Assembly: GCF_000010805.1 (NCBI RefSeq)
Contig: NC_012522.1
Location: 7,564,001 to 7,628,000 of the forward strand
Source of the DNA: Rhodococcus opacus B4
Lineage (GTDB): Bacteria; Actinomycetota; Actinomycetes; Mycobacteriales; Mycobacteriaceae
Direction: 5' to 3'
DNA length: 64,000 nt
Part shown: piece after piece, positions 17,444-26,123 of the stretch
Numbering within the stretch: position 1 is the first letter of the stretch
How the letters are laid out: each line of letters starts with the position of its first letter
Position numbers and translations under genes: made by a program
The notes under the pieces: model-generated
The model's input: the letters and a program-made list of their open reading frames with translations, nothing else
What the model was told of the DNA's origin: nothing
Databases searched by the model: none

Positions 17444-17931
17444 GCGGCGAGGGACTGCCGGAGCTGCAGCTCGGGGAGGCCGGCGACCTCCGGCTCGCCA
17501 TCGTCGCCGGCAGCTGGCACGCAGAGATCTCGGAGGCGCTGATCGCCGGCGCGCAGAAGGTGGCCGCCGAGGCGAACGTGAAGAACGTCACGCTGGTCCG
17601 CGTCGCGGGCGCCATCGAACTGCCCGTGGTGGCGCAGGCGCTCGCCCGCAGCCACGACGCCGTCGTCGCGCTCGGTGTCGTGATCCGCGGCGGGACCCCG
17701 CACTTCGAATACGTCTGCGACGCCGTGACGGCCGGTCTGACCCGAGTCTCCCTCGACGAGAGCACCCCGGTCGGGAACGGTGTGCTCACCACGGACACCG
17801 AGCAGCAGGCCGTCGACCGCAGCGGCCTCCCCGGATCCGTCGAGGACAAGGGCGGGCAGGCGTGCGCGGCCGCGCTCGACACCGCTGTCACGCTGGCGCG
17901 GCTGCGCCGAGCCGAGGAGTCCTTCGCATGA
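17440..17931 (+). CDS. ribH: 6,7-dimethyl-8-ribityllumazine synthase
   Basis: The 163-aa lumazine synthase joins the dihydroxybutanone phosphate and the pyrimidine made by the neighbouring enzymes, and forms icosahedral or pentameric shells. Signatures are IVAGSWHAEISEAL, VRVAGAIELPVVAQAL, ALGVVIRGGTPHFEYVC with the catalytic His, and PVGNGVLTTDTEQQA. GTG 17440 overlaps the ribBA stop. A PH-domain membrane protein follows, as in mycobacteria. Confidence 0.95.
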   Translation: MSGEGLPELQLGEAGDLRLAIVAGSWHAEISEALIAGAQKVAAEANVKNVTLVRVAGAIELPVVAQALARSHDAVVALGVVIRGGTPHFEYVCDAVTAGLTRVSLDESTPVGNGVLTTDTEQQAVDRSGLPGSVEDKGGQACAAALDTAVTLARLRRAEESFA

Positions 17932-17944
17932 GCCGGATCCGCCC

Positions 17945-18397
17945 GTGACCACCCCCGAATCCGAGTGGACACTCGTCGCGAAGCCGCGCAAGTCCCGCCG
18001 CTACGCGATCGGGGTGGCGATCCTGCTCGTGGTCGTGCACGTGACGTTCGCAATCCTGCTCCGCGGCGATTCGACGGGCGTGTACTTCCGGCTCGCCGAC
18101 CAGTTGGCGTTCGCGGGCATCGGCTGCCTGTTCGCGGCCGCCGTCCTGCTGCTGACCCGCCCGCGGGTGCGCATCGGGCCCCGCGGCATCGCCGTGCGCA
18201 ACGTGCTCGGTGAACGCATCGTGGACTGGGACCTGTACGAGGGGCTGTCCTTCCCGGACGGCGCGGCGTGGGCCCGGATCGAACTGCCCGACGACGAGTA
18301 CCTGGCCGTGATGGCCATCCAGTCGAACGACCGCGAGTACGCGGTGGACGCCGTCGACCGCTTCCGCGCCCTCGCGTCGGAGTACGCGCCGTCCTGA
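17945..18397 (+). CDS. PH-domain membrane protein of the ribH neighbourhood
   Basis: The 150-aa protein has two membrane helices (YAIGVAILLVVVHVTFAILL and LAFAGIGCLFAAAVLLL) followed by a bacterial PH-like domain (VRIGPRGIAVRNVLGERIVDWDLYEGLSFP). Homologues sit behind ribH in mycobacteria and nocardiae. Role unknown; membrane attachment of a small beta domain facing the cytoplasm is what the sequence shows. The GTG at 17945 lies 14 bases after the ribH stop. Confidence 0.85.
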   Translation: MTTPESEWTLVAKPRKSRRYAIGVAILLVVVHVTFAILLRGDSTGVYFRLADQLAFAGIGCLFAAAVLLLTRPRVRIGPRGIAVRNVLGERIVDWDLYEGLSFPDGAAWARIELPDDEYLAVMAIQSNDREYAVDAVDRFRALASEYAPS

Positions 18398-18465
18398 CCG
18401 GCGGGCCGCCCGTCCGCGACGTCGCGAATGCGGGGTTGGTCGGTGGCGCCGACTAACGTGGAGGG

Positions 18466-20697
18466 GTGCCCGATCCTTCGACATATCGCCCCGCGACCGG
18501 AACGATTCCGGTCGACCCGGGGGTGTACAAGTTCCGCGATCCGCACGGCCGGGTCATCTATGTCGGGAAGGCGAAGAGTCTTCGATCACGGCTGAATTCC
18601 TATTTCGCCGACGTCTCGACGCTGCACCCGCGCACCCGCCAGATGGTGACCACGGCCGGCAGCGTCGAGTGGACCGTGGTGAGCACCGAGGTCGAGGCGC
18701 TTCAGCTCGAGTACAACTGGATCAAGGAATTCGATCCCCGCTTCAACGTCCGCTACCGGGACGACAAGACGTACCCGGTTCTCGCGGTCACCCTGAACGA
18801 GGAGTACCCGCGGCTGTTCGTCTACCGCGGCCCCCGGCGCAAGGGTGTCCGCTACTTCGGCCCCTACTCGCACGCGTGGGCCATCCGCGAAACCCTCGAC
18901 CTGCTGCTGCGGGTCTTCCCCGCCCGCACCTGCTCGGCCGGGGTGTTCAAGCGGCACAACCAGATCGGCCGCCCCTGCCTGCTCGGCTACATCGACAAGT
19001 GCTCCGCGCCGTGCGTCGGACGCGTGTCCGCGGCCGAACACCGCAAGATCGTCGAGGACTTCTGCGACTTCCTGTCGGGGCGCACCGACAAGCTGGTCCG
19101 GCAGCTCGAGGCCCGGATGCAGCAGGCGTCCGAGGAACTCGACTTCGAGACGGCGGCGCGACTGCGCGACGACGTGGGCGCGTTGCGGCGGGCGCTCGAG
19201 AAACAGGCCGTCGTGCTCGGCGACGGCACCGACGCCGACGTCGCCGCTTTCGCGACCGACGAACTCGAGGCCGCCGTCCAGGTGTTCCACGTCCGGGGCG
19301 GCCGCGTCCGCGGGCAGCGCGGCTGGGTGGTCGAGAAGGCCGGCGACGTCATCGACTGGGCCGCGGTCGATTCCGCGGCGGGCTCCGATCTGCCGCTGCT
19401 CGTCGAGCAGTTCCTCACCCAGTTCTACGGTGAGCAGGCGGCGCTGTCGGGTGCGGCCGACCAGGAGGCGGGCAGCAGCGGGGTGCCGCGGGAGGTTCTG
19501 GTACCGGTGCTTCCGCCGGACGCCGAGCAGGTGCAGGAATGGCTCAGCGGTCTCCGCGGCTCCGCCGTGCGTCTCCGGGTGCCCCAGCGCGGCGACAAGA
19601 AAGCGCTTGCCGAGACCGTGCAGCGCAACGCGATGGAGGCGCTGCAACAGCACAAGCTGCGCCGCGCCGGCGACTTCACGTCGCGGTCGGCGGCCCTGCA
19701 GGGCATCCAGGAGGCCCTCGACCTGGACTCGGCGCCGCTGCGCATCGAATGCGTCGACATCAGCCACGTGCAGGGCACCGATGTGGTGGCCTCCCTCGTC
19801 GTCTTCGAGGACGGCCTGCCGCGCAAGTCCGACTACCGGCACTACGCCATCAAGGAGGCGGCCGGTGACGGCCGCTCCGACGACGTCGCCAGCATCGCCG
19901 AGGTCACCCGGCGCCGGTTCCTCCGGCACAACCGTGACGTCGGGGTGCTGCGGGCGGAAGCGGCCGGGGCGGACGGCGACCAGGCGTCCGACACGGACGG
20001 CGACCAGGTGTCCGACACGGACGGCGACCAGGTGTCCGGCGGGGACGGCGGCGACCTCGCCCCGGAGGCGGCGATCGACCCGCAGACCGGCAGGCCGCGG
20101 CGGTTCGCGTACCCACCGAACCTGTACGTCGTCGACGGCGGAGCCCCGCAGGTCGCCGCGGCCTCGGCGGTGCTCGACGAACTGGGCATCACCGACGTGG
20201 CGGTGATCGGCCTGGCCAAGCGGCTCGAGGAGGTGTGGGTGCCGGGGGAGGAGGACCCGGTGATCCTCCCGCGCACCAGCGAGTCGCTGTACCTGCTGCA
20301 GCGGGTGCGGGACGAGGCGCACCGCTTCGCGATCACGTTCCACCGCAGCAAACGGTCCCGCCGGATGACGGCCTCCGCACTCGACTCGGTTCGCGGTCTC
20401 GGCGAGACCCGGCGCAAGGCCCTGGTGACGCATTTCGGATCCGTCGCCAAGCTCAAGCAGGCCTCCGTCGAGGAGATCACCGCGGTGCCCGGCATCGGAA
20501 CGGCCACGGCGAAGGCGGTACTCACCGCTCTCGGGGCGGAGGAACCGTCTGCGGACGTCGCGGGAGTGGGGGATGATGAACCAGATCGGACCGGGCCGGT
20601 GACGGCAGAACGCAACGGCGCGGACCTACCCCGCGAACCGGTAGGGCAGCACGGCCCGGCAGCACAGAGCGCATCGCAACGGACAGGTGTCGAGTGA
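18466..20697 (+). CDS. uvrC: Excinuclease ABC subunit C
   Basis: The 743-aa UvrC makes both incisions in nucleotide excision repair. The N-terminal GIY-YIG nuclease (PGVYKFRDPHGRVIYVGKAKSL, read in two parts), the zinc-like CSAPCVGR segment, the UVR motif FETAARLRDDVGALRRAL for UvrB contact, the RNase H-like endonuclease domain (ECVDISHVQGTDVVASLVVF) and the C-terminal helix-hairpin-helix pair (VPGIGTATAKAVL) are all present. It is longer than usual because of an acidic insert near residue 503 made of three copies of an 8-residue unit, and a 40-residue tail. Confidence 0.95.
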   Translation: MPDPSTYRPATGTIPVDPGVYKFRDPHGRVIYVGKAKSLRSRLNSYFADVSTLHPRTRQMVTTAGSVEWTVVSTEVEALQLEYNWIKEFDPRFNVRYRDDKTYPVLAVTLNEEYPRLFVYRGPRRKGVRYFGPYSHAWAIRETLDLLLRVFPARTCSAGVFKRHNQIGRPCLLGYIDKCSAPCVGRVSAAEHRKIVEDFCDFLSGRTDKLVRQLEARMQQASEELDFETAARLRDDVGALRRALEKQAVVLGDGTDADVAAFATDELEAAVQVFHVRGGRVRGQRGWVVEKAGDVIDWAAVDSAAGSDLPLLVEQFLTQFYGEQAALSGAADQEAGSSGVPREVLVPVLPPDAEQVQEWLSGLRGSAVRLRVPQRGDKKALAETVQRNAMEALQQHKLRRAGDFTSRSAALQGIQEALDLDSAPLRIECVDISHVQGTDVVASLVVFEDGLPRKSDYRHYAIKEAAGDGRSDDVASIAEVTRRRFLRHNRDVGVLRAEAAGADGDQASDTDGDQVSDTDGDQVSGGDGGDLAPEAAIDPQTGRPRRFAYPPNLYVVDGGAPQVAAASAVLDELGITDVAVIGLAKRLEEVWVPGEEDPVILPRTSESLYLLQRVRDEAHRFAITFHRSKRSRRMTASALDSVRGLGETRRKALVTHFGSVAKLKQASVEEITAVPGIGTATAKAVLTALGAEEPSADVAGVGDDEPDRTGPVTAERNGADLPREPVGQHGPAAQSASQRTGVE
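19972..20043 (+). repeat. Three in-frame 24-bp tandem repeats inside uvrC
   Basis: Units at 19972-19995, 19996-20019 and 20020-20043 each encode DGDQ(A/V)S followed by DT or GG. They differ at only a few bases and give an acidic linker between the nuclease subdomains. Copy number could vary between strains by slippage. Confidence 0.85.
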
Positions 20698-21608
20698 ACG
20701 AGCAGCACGCGCAGAGCGACCGTCCGCCCACGGTTCGGCCGATGGACTTCCTTCTCGTCACCGGGCTCTCCGGGGCGGGTCTGCAGACGGCGGCGAAGGT
20801 CCTCGAGGACCTCGGGTGGTACGTCGCGGACAATCTTCCCCCGGAACTGATCTCCCGGATGGTGGATCTGAGCCTGGAATCCGATTCGCGGCTCGAGCGG
20901 CTCGCCGTCGTCATCGACGTGCGCTCCCGGTTGTTCACCGGCGACCTCGGCTGGGTCCTCACCGAACTGGAGAGCAAGCCCGTGCACACCCGGGTGCTGT
21001 ACCTCGACGCGTCCGACGAGGTCCTGGTCCGCCGATTCGAACAGGTCCGCCGCAGTCACCCGCTGTCCGGCGGCGGCGCCGAGGGCACCCTGTCGGAGGG
21101 CATCGCCGCCGAGCGCGACCAGCTCGCGAAGGTGAAGGCCGCCGCGGATCTGGTGATCGACACGTCGTCCCTCGCCGCGCACCAGTTGCGGCAGAAGATC
21201 GAGGACGCGTTCGGCGACGCCGAGAACCGCACCATGCAGGTAACAGTCCAGTCGTTCGGTTTCAAGTACGGTCTTCCGATGGACGCCGATCTCGTCTGCG
21301 ACGTCCGGTTCCTGCCCAACCCGCACTGGATCCCCGAGTTGCGTCCGCACACCGGGCAGAGCGCGGACGTGCGGGACTACGTGTTGTCGCAGGACGGTGC
21401 GGAGGACTATCTCGCCACCTACCACCACCTGCTGGATCTGACGATCACCGGATATCGCCGGGAGGGGAAGCGCTACATGACCATTGCGGTGGGATGCACC
21501 GGGGGGAAACATCGCAGTGTCGCGATGTCGGAGGCCCTCGCGGGCCGGCTCGGAAAGGACTCCGGACTGAACGTGCGTGTCGTCCATCGTGATCTGGGGC
21601 GCGAATGA
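20694..21608 (+). CDS. rapZ: RapZ/YvcJ-family nucleotide-binding protein
   Basis: The 304-aa protein belongs to the RapZ/YvcJ family (RNase adaptor in enterobacteria, GTPase-like in Bacillus). The P-loop region reads GLSGAGLQT at residues 24-32, so the usual basic residue and Ser are Leu and Gln. The C-terminal domain is well conserved: SFGFKYGLPMDADLVCDVRF, LPNPHWIPELRPHTG and IAVGCTGGKHRSVAMSEAL, the last binding an effector in RapZ. GTG overlaps the uvrC stop. It is followed by yvcK and whiA, the near-universal order in Gram-positive bacteria. Confidence 0.92.
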   Translation: MNEQHAQSDRPPTVRPMDFLLVTGLSGAGLQTAAKVLEDLGWYVADNLPPELISRMVDLSLESDSRLERLAVVIDVRSRLFTGDLGWVLTELESKPVHTRVLYLDASDEVLVRRFEQVRRSHPLSGGGAEGTLSEGIAAERDQLAKVKAAADLVIDTSSLAAHQLRQKIEDAFGDAENRTMQVTVQSFGFKYGLPMDADLVCDVRFLPNPHWIPELRPHTGQSADVRDYVLSQDGAEDYLATYHHLLDLTITGYRREGKRYMTIAVGCTGGKHRSVAMSEALAGRLGKDSGLNVRVVHRDLGRE

Positions 21609-22630
21609 GGGCGGTGCACCGGACGCCGGCGATCGTCGCGCTCGGCGGGGGCCACGGGCTGTTCGCCACCCTCAGCGCCGCCCGCAGGCTCAGCCGTGAC
21701 GTGACCGCCGTCGTCACCGTCGCGGACGACGGCGGATCCTCGGGGCGGCTGCGCGCCGAACTCGGCGTAATCCCGCCCGGGGACCTGCGGATGGCGCTCG
21801 CCGCGCTCGCCGCGGACGACCCCGAGGTGCAGGACTGGACCGACACCATCCAGCACCGGTTCGGCGGAATCGGCGCCCTCGCCGGACACTCGGTGGGCAA
21901 TCTCATCCTCGCCGGTCTCACCGAGGTGCTCGGCGACCCCGTCGCCGCGCTCGACGAACTCGCCCGGCTTCTGCGGATCGACGGGCGCGTGCTGCCGATG
22001 TCGCCGATCGCCCTGGACATCGAGGCCGACGTGCAGGGCCTCGAGGCGGACCCGCGGGTCAGCCGCTGCATCCGCGGTCAGGTCGCGGTCGCGACCACCC
22101 CCGGCAAGGTGCGCCGGGTGCGGTTGCTGCCGGCGAATCCGCCCGCCTGCCCGGACGCGGTCCGGGCGATCGACGCCGCCGACATGGTCGTCCTCGGGCC
22201 CGGGTCGTGGTTCTCCAGCGTCATCCCGCACGTTCTCGTGCCCGAACTCCTCGACACGCTGATCGCCACCCCGGCGCGGAAGGTGCTGGTACTCAACCTG
22301 GCTCCGGAACCCGGTGAGACCGCGGGATTCTCCACCGAGCGTCATCTGCACGTACTGTCCCAACACGCACCCGAACTCACCGTCGACTTCGTCGTCGTCG
22401 ATTCGGGTTCGGTTCCACCGGGGCGCGAGCGCGAGCACCTCGCCCGCGCCGCCGGGCAGTTCCGGGCACGCGTCGTCTACGCCGACGTGTCGGAGCACGG
22501 CACCCACACACACCATGCAGGAAAACTTGCGTCCGTTCTCGAACAGCTCTGGAGCGACCCCGACGCGGGGTCTCGGGGGAGCGAAGCGGCCGAGACACCA
22601 GAGGAAAGGGAGAGCGCTTCGTGGCAATGA
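21605..22630 (+). CDS. yvcK: YvcK/CuvA-type gluconeogenesis factor
   Basis: The 341-aa protein is a YvcK family member, a UDP-sugar-binding Rossmann protein needed for growth on gluconeogenic carbon and for cell shape in mycobacteria (CuvA). The family motif ALGGGHGLFATLSAARRLS opens the protein, followed by TVADDGGSSGRLR, PPGDLRMALAAL, HSVGNLILAGLTEV and VLGPGSWFSSVIPH. ATG overlaps the rapZ stop, and its own stop lies inside the beginning of whiA, so the three genes are coupled. Confidence 0.93.
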   Translation: MRAVHRTPAIVALGGGHGLFATLSAARRLSRDVTAVVTVADDGGSSGRLRAELGVIPPGDLRMALAALAADDPEVQDWTDTIQHRFGGIGALAGHSVGNLILAGLTEVLGDPVAALDELARLLRIDGRVLPMSPIALDIEADVQGLEADPRVSRCIRGQVAVATTPGKVRRVRLLPANPPACPDAVRAIDAADMVVLGPGSWFSSVIPHVLVPELLDTLIATPARKVLVLNLAPEPGETAGFSTERHLHVLSQHAPELTVDFVVVDSGSVPPGREREHLARAAGQFRARVVYADVSEHGTHTHHAGKLASVLEQLWSDPDAGSRGSEAAETPEERESASWQ

Positions 22631-23604
22631 CAGCAGAGGTCAAAGACGAACTCAGTCGTCTCGTCGTCACTCACGTGAGTTGCCGGAAGGCCGAGGTCTC
22701 GTCGCTGCTGCGGTTCGCCGGGGGATTGCACATCGTCGGCGGCCGGGTAGTGGTCGAGGCGGAAGTGGATCTGGGGTCCACGGCCCGCCGGCTGCGGCGC
22801 GAGATCTTCGACCTCTTCACCTACAGCGCCGACGTCCACGTCCTCAGCGCGGGCGGGCTGCGCAAATCGTCCCGGTACATCGTGCGGGTCGCGAAGGAGG
22901 GGGAGGCCCTCGCCCGCCAGACCGGTCTGCTGGACCTGCGGGGACGCCCGGTGCGCGGGCTTCCCGCGCAGGTCGTCGGCGGTAGTGTCGCCGATGCGGA
23001 AGCCGCGTGGCGCGGCGCGTTCCTGGCGCACGGTTCGCTGACCGAGCCGGGCCGCTCGTCGGCGCTCGAGGTCTCCTGCCCCGGCCCGGAGGCGGCACTT
23101 GCGCTCGTCGGGGCGGCGCGCAGGCTGGGTATCTCCGCGAAGGCCCGCGAGGTCCGCGGCACCGACCGCGTCGTGATCCGCGACGGCGAGGCCATCGGCG
23201 CGCTGCTCACCCGGATGGGGGCCCAGGACACCCGCCTCGTGTGGGAGGAACGGCGCATGCGCCGGGAGGTCCGTGCCACCGCGAACCGGCTCGCCAACTT
23301 CGACGACGCGAACCTGCGCCGCTCCGCACGAGCCGCGGTCGCGGCCGCCGCCCGCGTCGAACGGGCTCTCGACATCCTCGGTGACGAGGTCCCCGACCAC
23401 CTGGCGGCCGCGGGCCACCTGCGGGTCGAGCACCGGCAGGCGTCCCTCGAGGAACTCGGCCAGCTCGCCGACCCGCCGATGACCAAGGACGCCGTGGCAG
23501 GCCGCATCCGGCGGCTGCTGTCGATGGCGGACCGCAAGGCGAAGGAAACCGGCATCCCGGACACCGAGTCGGCCGTCACCGCAGACCTTCTCGACGACGC
23601 CTGA
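22621..23604 (+). CDS. whiA: DNA-binding protein WhiA
   Basis: The 327-aa WhiA combines a LAGLIDADG-like N-terminal domain (residues about 1-210, KDELSRLVVTHVSCRKAEVSSLLRF being the conserved start, read in parts) with a C-terminal helix-turn-helix (QASLEELGQLADPPMTKDAVAGRIRRLL, read in parts). In actinobacteria it acts with WhiB in division and septation control. GTG 22621 is kept because an AGGAAAGGGAG ribosome site ends 8-9 bases upstream; ATG 22627 is a plausible alternative that gives the shorter MTAEVKDEL start. It overlaps yvcK by ten bases. Confidence 0.93.
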   Translation: MAMTAEVKDELSRLVVTHVSCRKAEVSSLLRFAGGLHIVGGRVVVEAEVDLGSTARRLRREIFDLFTYSADVHVLSAGGLRKSSRYIVRVAKEGEALARQTGLLDLRGRPVRGLPAQVVGGSVADAEAAWRGAFLAHGSLTEPGRSSALEVSCPGPEAALALVGAARRLGISAKAREVRGTDRVVIRDGEAIGALLTRMGAQDTRLVWEERRMRREVRATANRLANFDDANLRRSARAAVAAAARVERALDILGDEVPDHLAAAGHLRVEHRQASLEELGQLADPPMTKDAVAGRIRRLLSMADRKAKETGIPDTESAVTADLLDDA

Positions 23605-23640
23605 CCGTCGTCCGCCGCCACCTGCCGCCACCCCCGGCCC

Positions 23641-23694
23641 CGGACGAACGGGACGCTCGTCGCGTCGGATCGAACGGGCGTCCCGTTCGTTCCG
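23641..23694. terminator. Imperfect hairpin after whiA
   Basis: CGGACGAACGGGACGC (23641-23656) pairs with GCGTCCCGTTCGTTCCG (23678-23694) with one bulge and a 21-base loop. It lies 37 bases after the whiA stop inside the 265-base gap before gap, and probably ends the uvrC-whiA transcript. No T tract follows. Confidence 0.5.
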
Positions 23695-23869
23695 GTCGGG
23701 GCGGCCGGTGAAGGTGCCCGGAGGTGGTGACCGCGCGCGGGCGTCGTCCGCGCACTAGGGTAAGAAACACATCGAACGATGAAACCCCCGCGCCGACCAC
23801 CCGTCGGTGGTGTCGTAGCGGCGCGGGAGCAGAGCTGCACAACCAGAATCATGCGCAAAGGAGCAGATT
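23695..23869. other. Intergenic leader region of gap
   Basis: About 175 bases upstream of gap without a gene. TAGGGT at 23756-23761 could be a -10 element but no matching -35 is seen at 16-18 bases. AAAGGAG at 23857-23863 is the ribosome site of gap. Nothing else is recognised. Confidence 0.4.
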
Positions 23870-24889
23870 GTGACTGTCCGGGTAGGCGTAAACGGTTTCG
23901 GCCGTATCGGACGTAACTTCTTCAGGGCGGTGGATGCGCAGAAGGCGCTCGGAACCACCGACATCGAGATTGTGGCGGTCAACGACCTCACGGACAACGC
24001 ATCGCTGGCGCATCTCCTGAAGTACGACTCCATCCTGGGTCGTCTCCCGCACGACGTCTCGCTCGAAGGTGAAGACACCATCGTCGTCGGAAGCCAGAAG
24101 ATCAAGGCGCTCGCCATCAAGGAAGGCCCCGCCGCGCTTCCCTGGGGCGACCTGGGCGTCGACGTCGTCGTCGAGTCCACCGGCATCTTCACCGACGCAG
24201 CCAAGGCGAAGGGTCACCTCGAGGCCGGCGCCAAGAAGGTCATCATCTCCGCCCCGGCCAAGGGCGAGGACATCACCATCGTGATGGGCGTCAACGACGA
24301 CAAGTACGACGGCAGCCAGAACATCATCTCCAACGCCTCGTGCACCACCAACTGCCTCGGCCCCATCGCCAAGGTGCTCGACGACGAGTTCGGCATCGTC
24401 AAGGGCCTCATGACCACGGTCCACGCCTACACCCAGGACCAGAACCTGCAGGACGGCCCGCACAGCGACCTGCGCCGCGCCCGCGCCGCCGCTCTGAACG
24501 TGGTCCCCACCGGAACCGGAGCCGCCAAGGCCATCGGCCTGGTCCTCCCGCAGCTGCTCGGCAAGCTGGACGGTTACGCGTTGCGCGTCCCGATCCCCAC
24601 CGGTTCGGTCACCGACCTCACCGCGAACCTGCGCAAGTCGGCCAGCGTCGAAGACATCAACGCCGCGATGAAGGCCGCCGCCGAGGGACCGCTCAAGGGC
24701 ATCCTGAAGTACACGGACGCGCCGATCGTGTCGTCCGACATCGTCACCGATCCGCACAGCTCCATCTTCGACTCCGGCCTCACCAAGGTCATCGAGGATC
24801 AGGCCAAGATCGTGTCCTGGTACGACAACGAGTGGGGTTACTCCAACCGTCTGGCCGACCTCATCGGTCTCGTCGCCAAGTCTCTCTGA
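23870..24889 (+). CDS. gap: Glyceraldehyde-3-phosphate dehydrogenase (type I)
   Basis: The 339-aa NAD-dependent GAPDH has VGVNGFGRIGRNFFRAV at the N-terminus and the catalytic cysteine in SNASCTTNCLGP, followed by TTVHAYTQDQN and RRARAAALNVVPTGTGAAKA (read in parts). Length and motifs are those of the glycolytic enzyme. It is followed after 19 bases by pgk and then tpiA, so three consecutive glycolytic steps share one transcript. AAAGGAG precedes the GTG start by 6 bases. Confidence 0.97.
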   Translation: MTVRVGVNGFGRIGRNFFRAVDAQKALGTTDIEIVAVNDLTDNASLAHLLKYDSILGRLPHDVSLEGEDTIVVGSQKIKALAIKEGPAALPWGDLGVDVVVESTGIFTDAAKAKGHLEAGAKKVIISAPAKGEDITIVMGVNDDKYDGSQNIISNASCTTNCLGPIAKVLDDEFGIVKGLMTTVHAYTQDQNLQDGPHSDLRRARAAALNVVPTGTGAAKAIGLVLPQLLGKLDGYALRVPIPTGSVTDLTANLRKSASVEDINAAMKAAAEGPLKGILKYTDAPIVSSDIVTDPHSSIFDSGLTKVIEDQAKIVSWYDNEWGYSNRLADLIGLVAKSL

Positions 24890-24908
24890 GCGAAGGTCCG
24901 GTATAACA

Positions 24909-26120
24909 GTGGCAGTTCAGACTCTCGACGATCTGCTGAACGCTGGGGTCGAGGGGCGCGCCGTGCTGGTGCGCTCCGACCTCAACGTTCCGCTCGACGG
25001 TGACCGGATCACCGATCCCGGTCGCATCATCGCTTCCGCGCCGACGCTGAAGGCGCTCGCGGAGGCGGGCGCCAAGGTCATCGTCACCGCCCATCTGGGT
25101 CGCCCCGAGGGCGAGCCCGACCCGCAATACTCCCTCGCCCCGGTGGCGGCGAAGCTCGCCGAGGTGCTGGGACGCAACGTCCAGCTCGCCGGCGACGTCG
25201 TCGGACAGGACGCGCTGGCACGTGCAGAGGGGCTCACCGACGGCGACGTCCTCCTGCTGGAGAACATCCGCTTCGATCCGCGGGAGACCAGCAAGGACGA
25301 GGCCGAGCGGACCAAGCTCGCCAAGGCCCTGGTCGAACTCGTCGGCGACGACGGCGCGTTCGTGTCCGACGGGTTCGGCGTCGTGCACCGCGCGCAGGCG
25401 TCGGTGTACGAGGTGGCCAAGCTGCTCCCGCACTACGCGGGCACGCTCGTCGACGCCGAGATCAAGGTGCTCGGCAAGCTCACCGCGGAGCCGGAGCGGC
25501 CGTACGCGGTCGTGCTCGGTGGTTCCAAGGTGTCGGACAAGCTCGCCGTGATCGAGGCGCTGGCCCCCAAGGTCGACACCCTCGTCATCGGTGGCGGCAT
25601 GTACTACACGTTCCTGGCGGCTCAGGGGCTCTCGGTCGGCAACTCGCTGTGCGAGGAGTCGATGATCGACACGTGCAAGGCGCTGCTCGAGCAGTACGCC
25701 GACGTCATCCACATCCCGCAGGACGTGGTCATCGCCGATTCGTTCTCGGCCGACGCCGAATCGAAGATCGTGTCGGTGCTCGAGATCCCGGACGGCTGGA
25801 TGGGCCTCGACATCGGACCGCAGTCGGTTCGCCGGTTCGCGGCGATCCTGACCAGCGCGAAGACCGTGTTCTGGAACGGTCCGATGGGTGTGTTCGAGTT
25901 CGAGAAGTTCGCCGCGGGCACCAAGGGTGTCGCCGAGGCGATCATCGAGGCCACCGGCAAGGGCGCGTACAGCGTCGTCGGTGGCGGTGACTCCGCCGCG
26001 GCGGTGCGCCAGCTCGGTCTGCCCGAGGACGGGTTCTCGCACATCTCCACCGGTGGCGGTGCCTCCCTCGAGTACCTCGAGGGCAAGGAACTCCCCGGCA
26101 TCGCAGTTCTGGAGGGCTGA
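24909..26120 (+). CDS. pgk: Phosphoglycerate kinase
   Basis: The 403-aa enzyme transfers phosphate from 1,3-bisphosphoglycerate to ADP. The signature VLVRSDLNVPLDGDRITDPGR lies near the N-terminus (read in parts), with AHLGRPEGEPDPQYSLAPVA and ENIRFDPRETS following; the C-terminal nucleotide domain has VLGGSKVSDKLAVIEAL, FWNGPMGVFE and VGGGDSAAAVRQLG. It starts with GTG and ends 3 bases before tpiA. Confidence 0.97.
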   Translation: MAVQTLDDLLNAGVEGRAVLVRSDLNVPLDGDRITDPGRIIASAPTLKALAEAGAKVIVTAHLGRPEGEPDPQYSLAPVAAKLAEVLGRNVQLAGDVVGQDALARAEGLTDGDVLLLENIRFDPRETSKDEAERTKLAKALVELVGDDGAFVSDGFGVVHRAQASVYEVAKLLPHYAGTLVDAEIKVLGKLTAEPERPYAVVLGGSKVSDKLAVIEALAPKVDTLVIGGGMYYTFLAAQGLSVGNSLCEESMIDTCKALLEQYADVIHIPQDVVIADSFSADAESKIVSVLEIPDGWMGLDIGPQSVRRFAAILTSAKTVFWNGPMGVFEFEKFAAGTKGVAEAIIEATGKGAYSVVGGGDSAAAVRQLGLPEDGFSHISTGGGASLEYLEGKELPGIAVLEG

Positions 26121-26123
26121 GGC

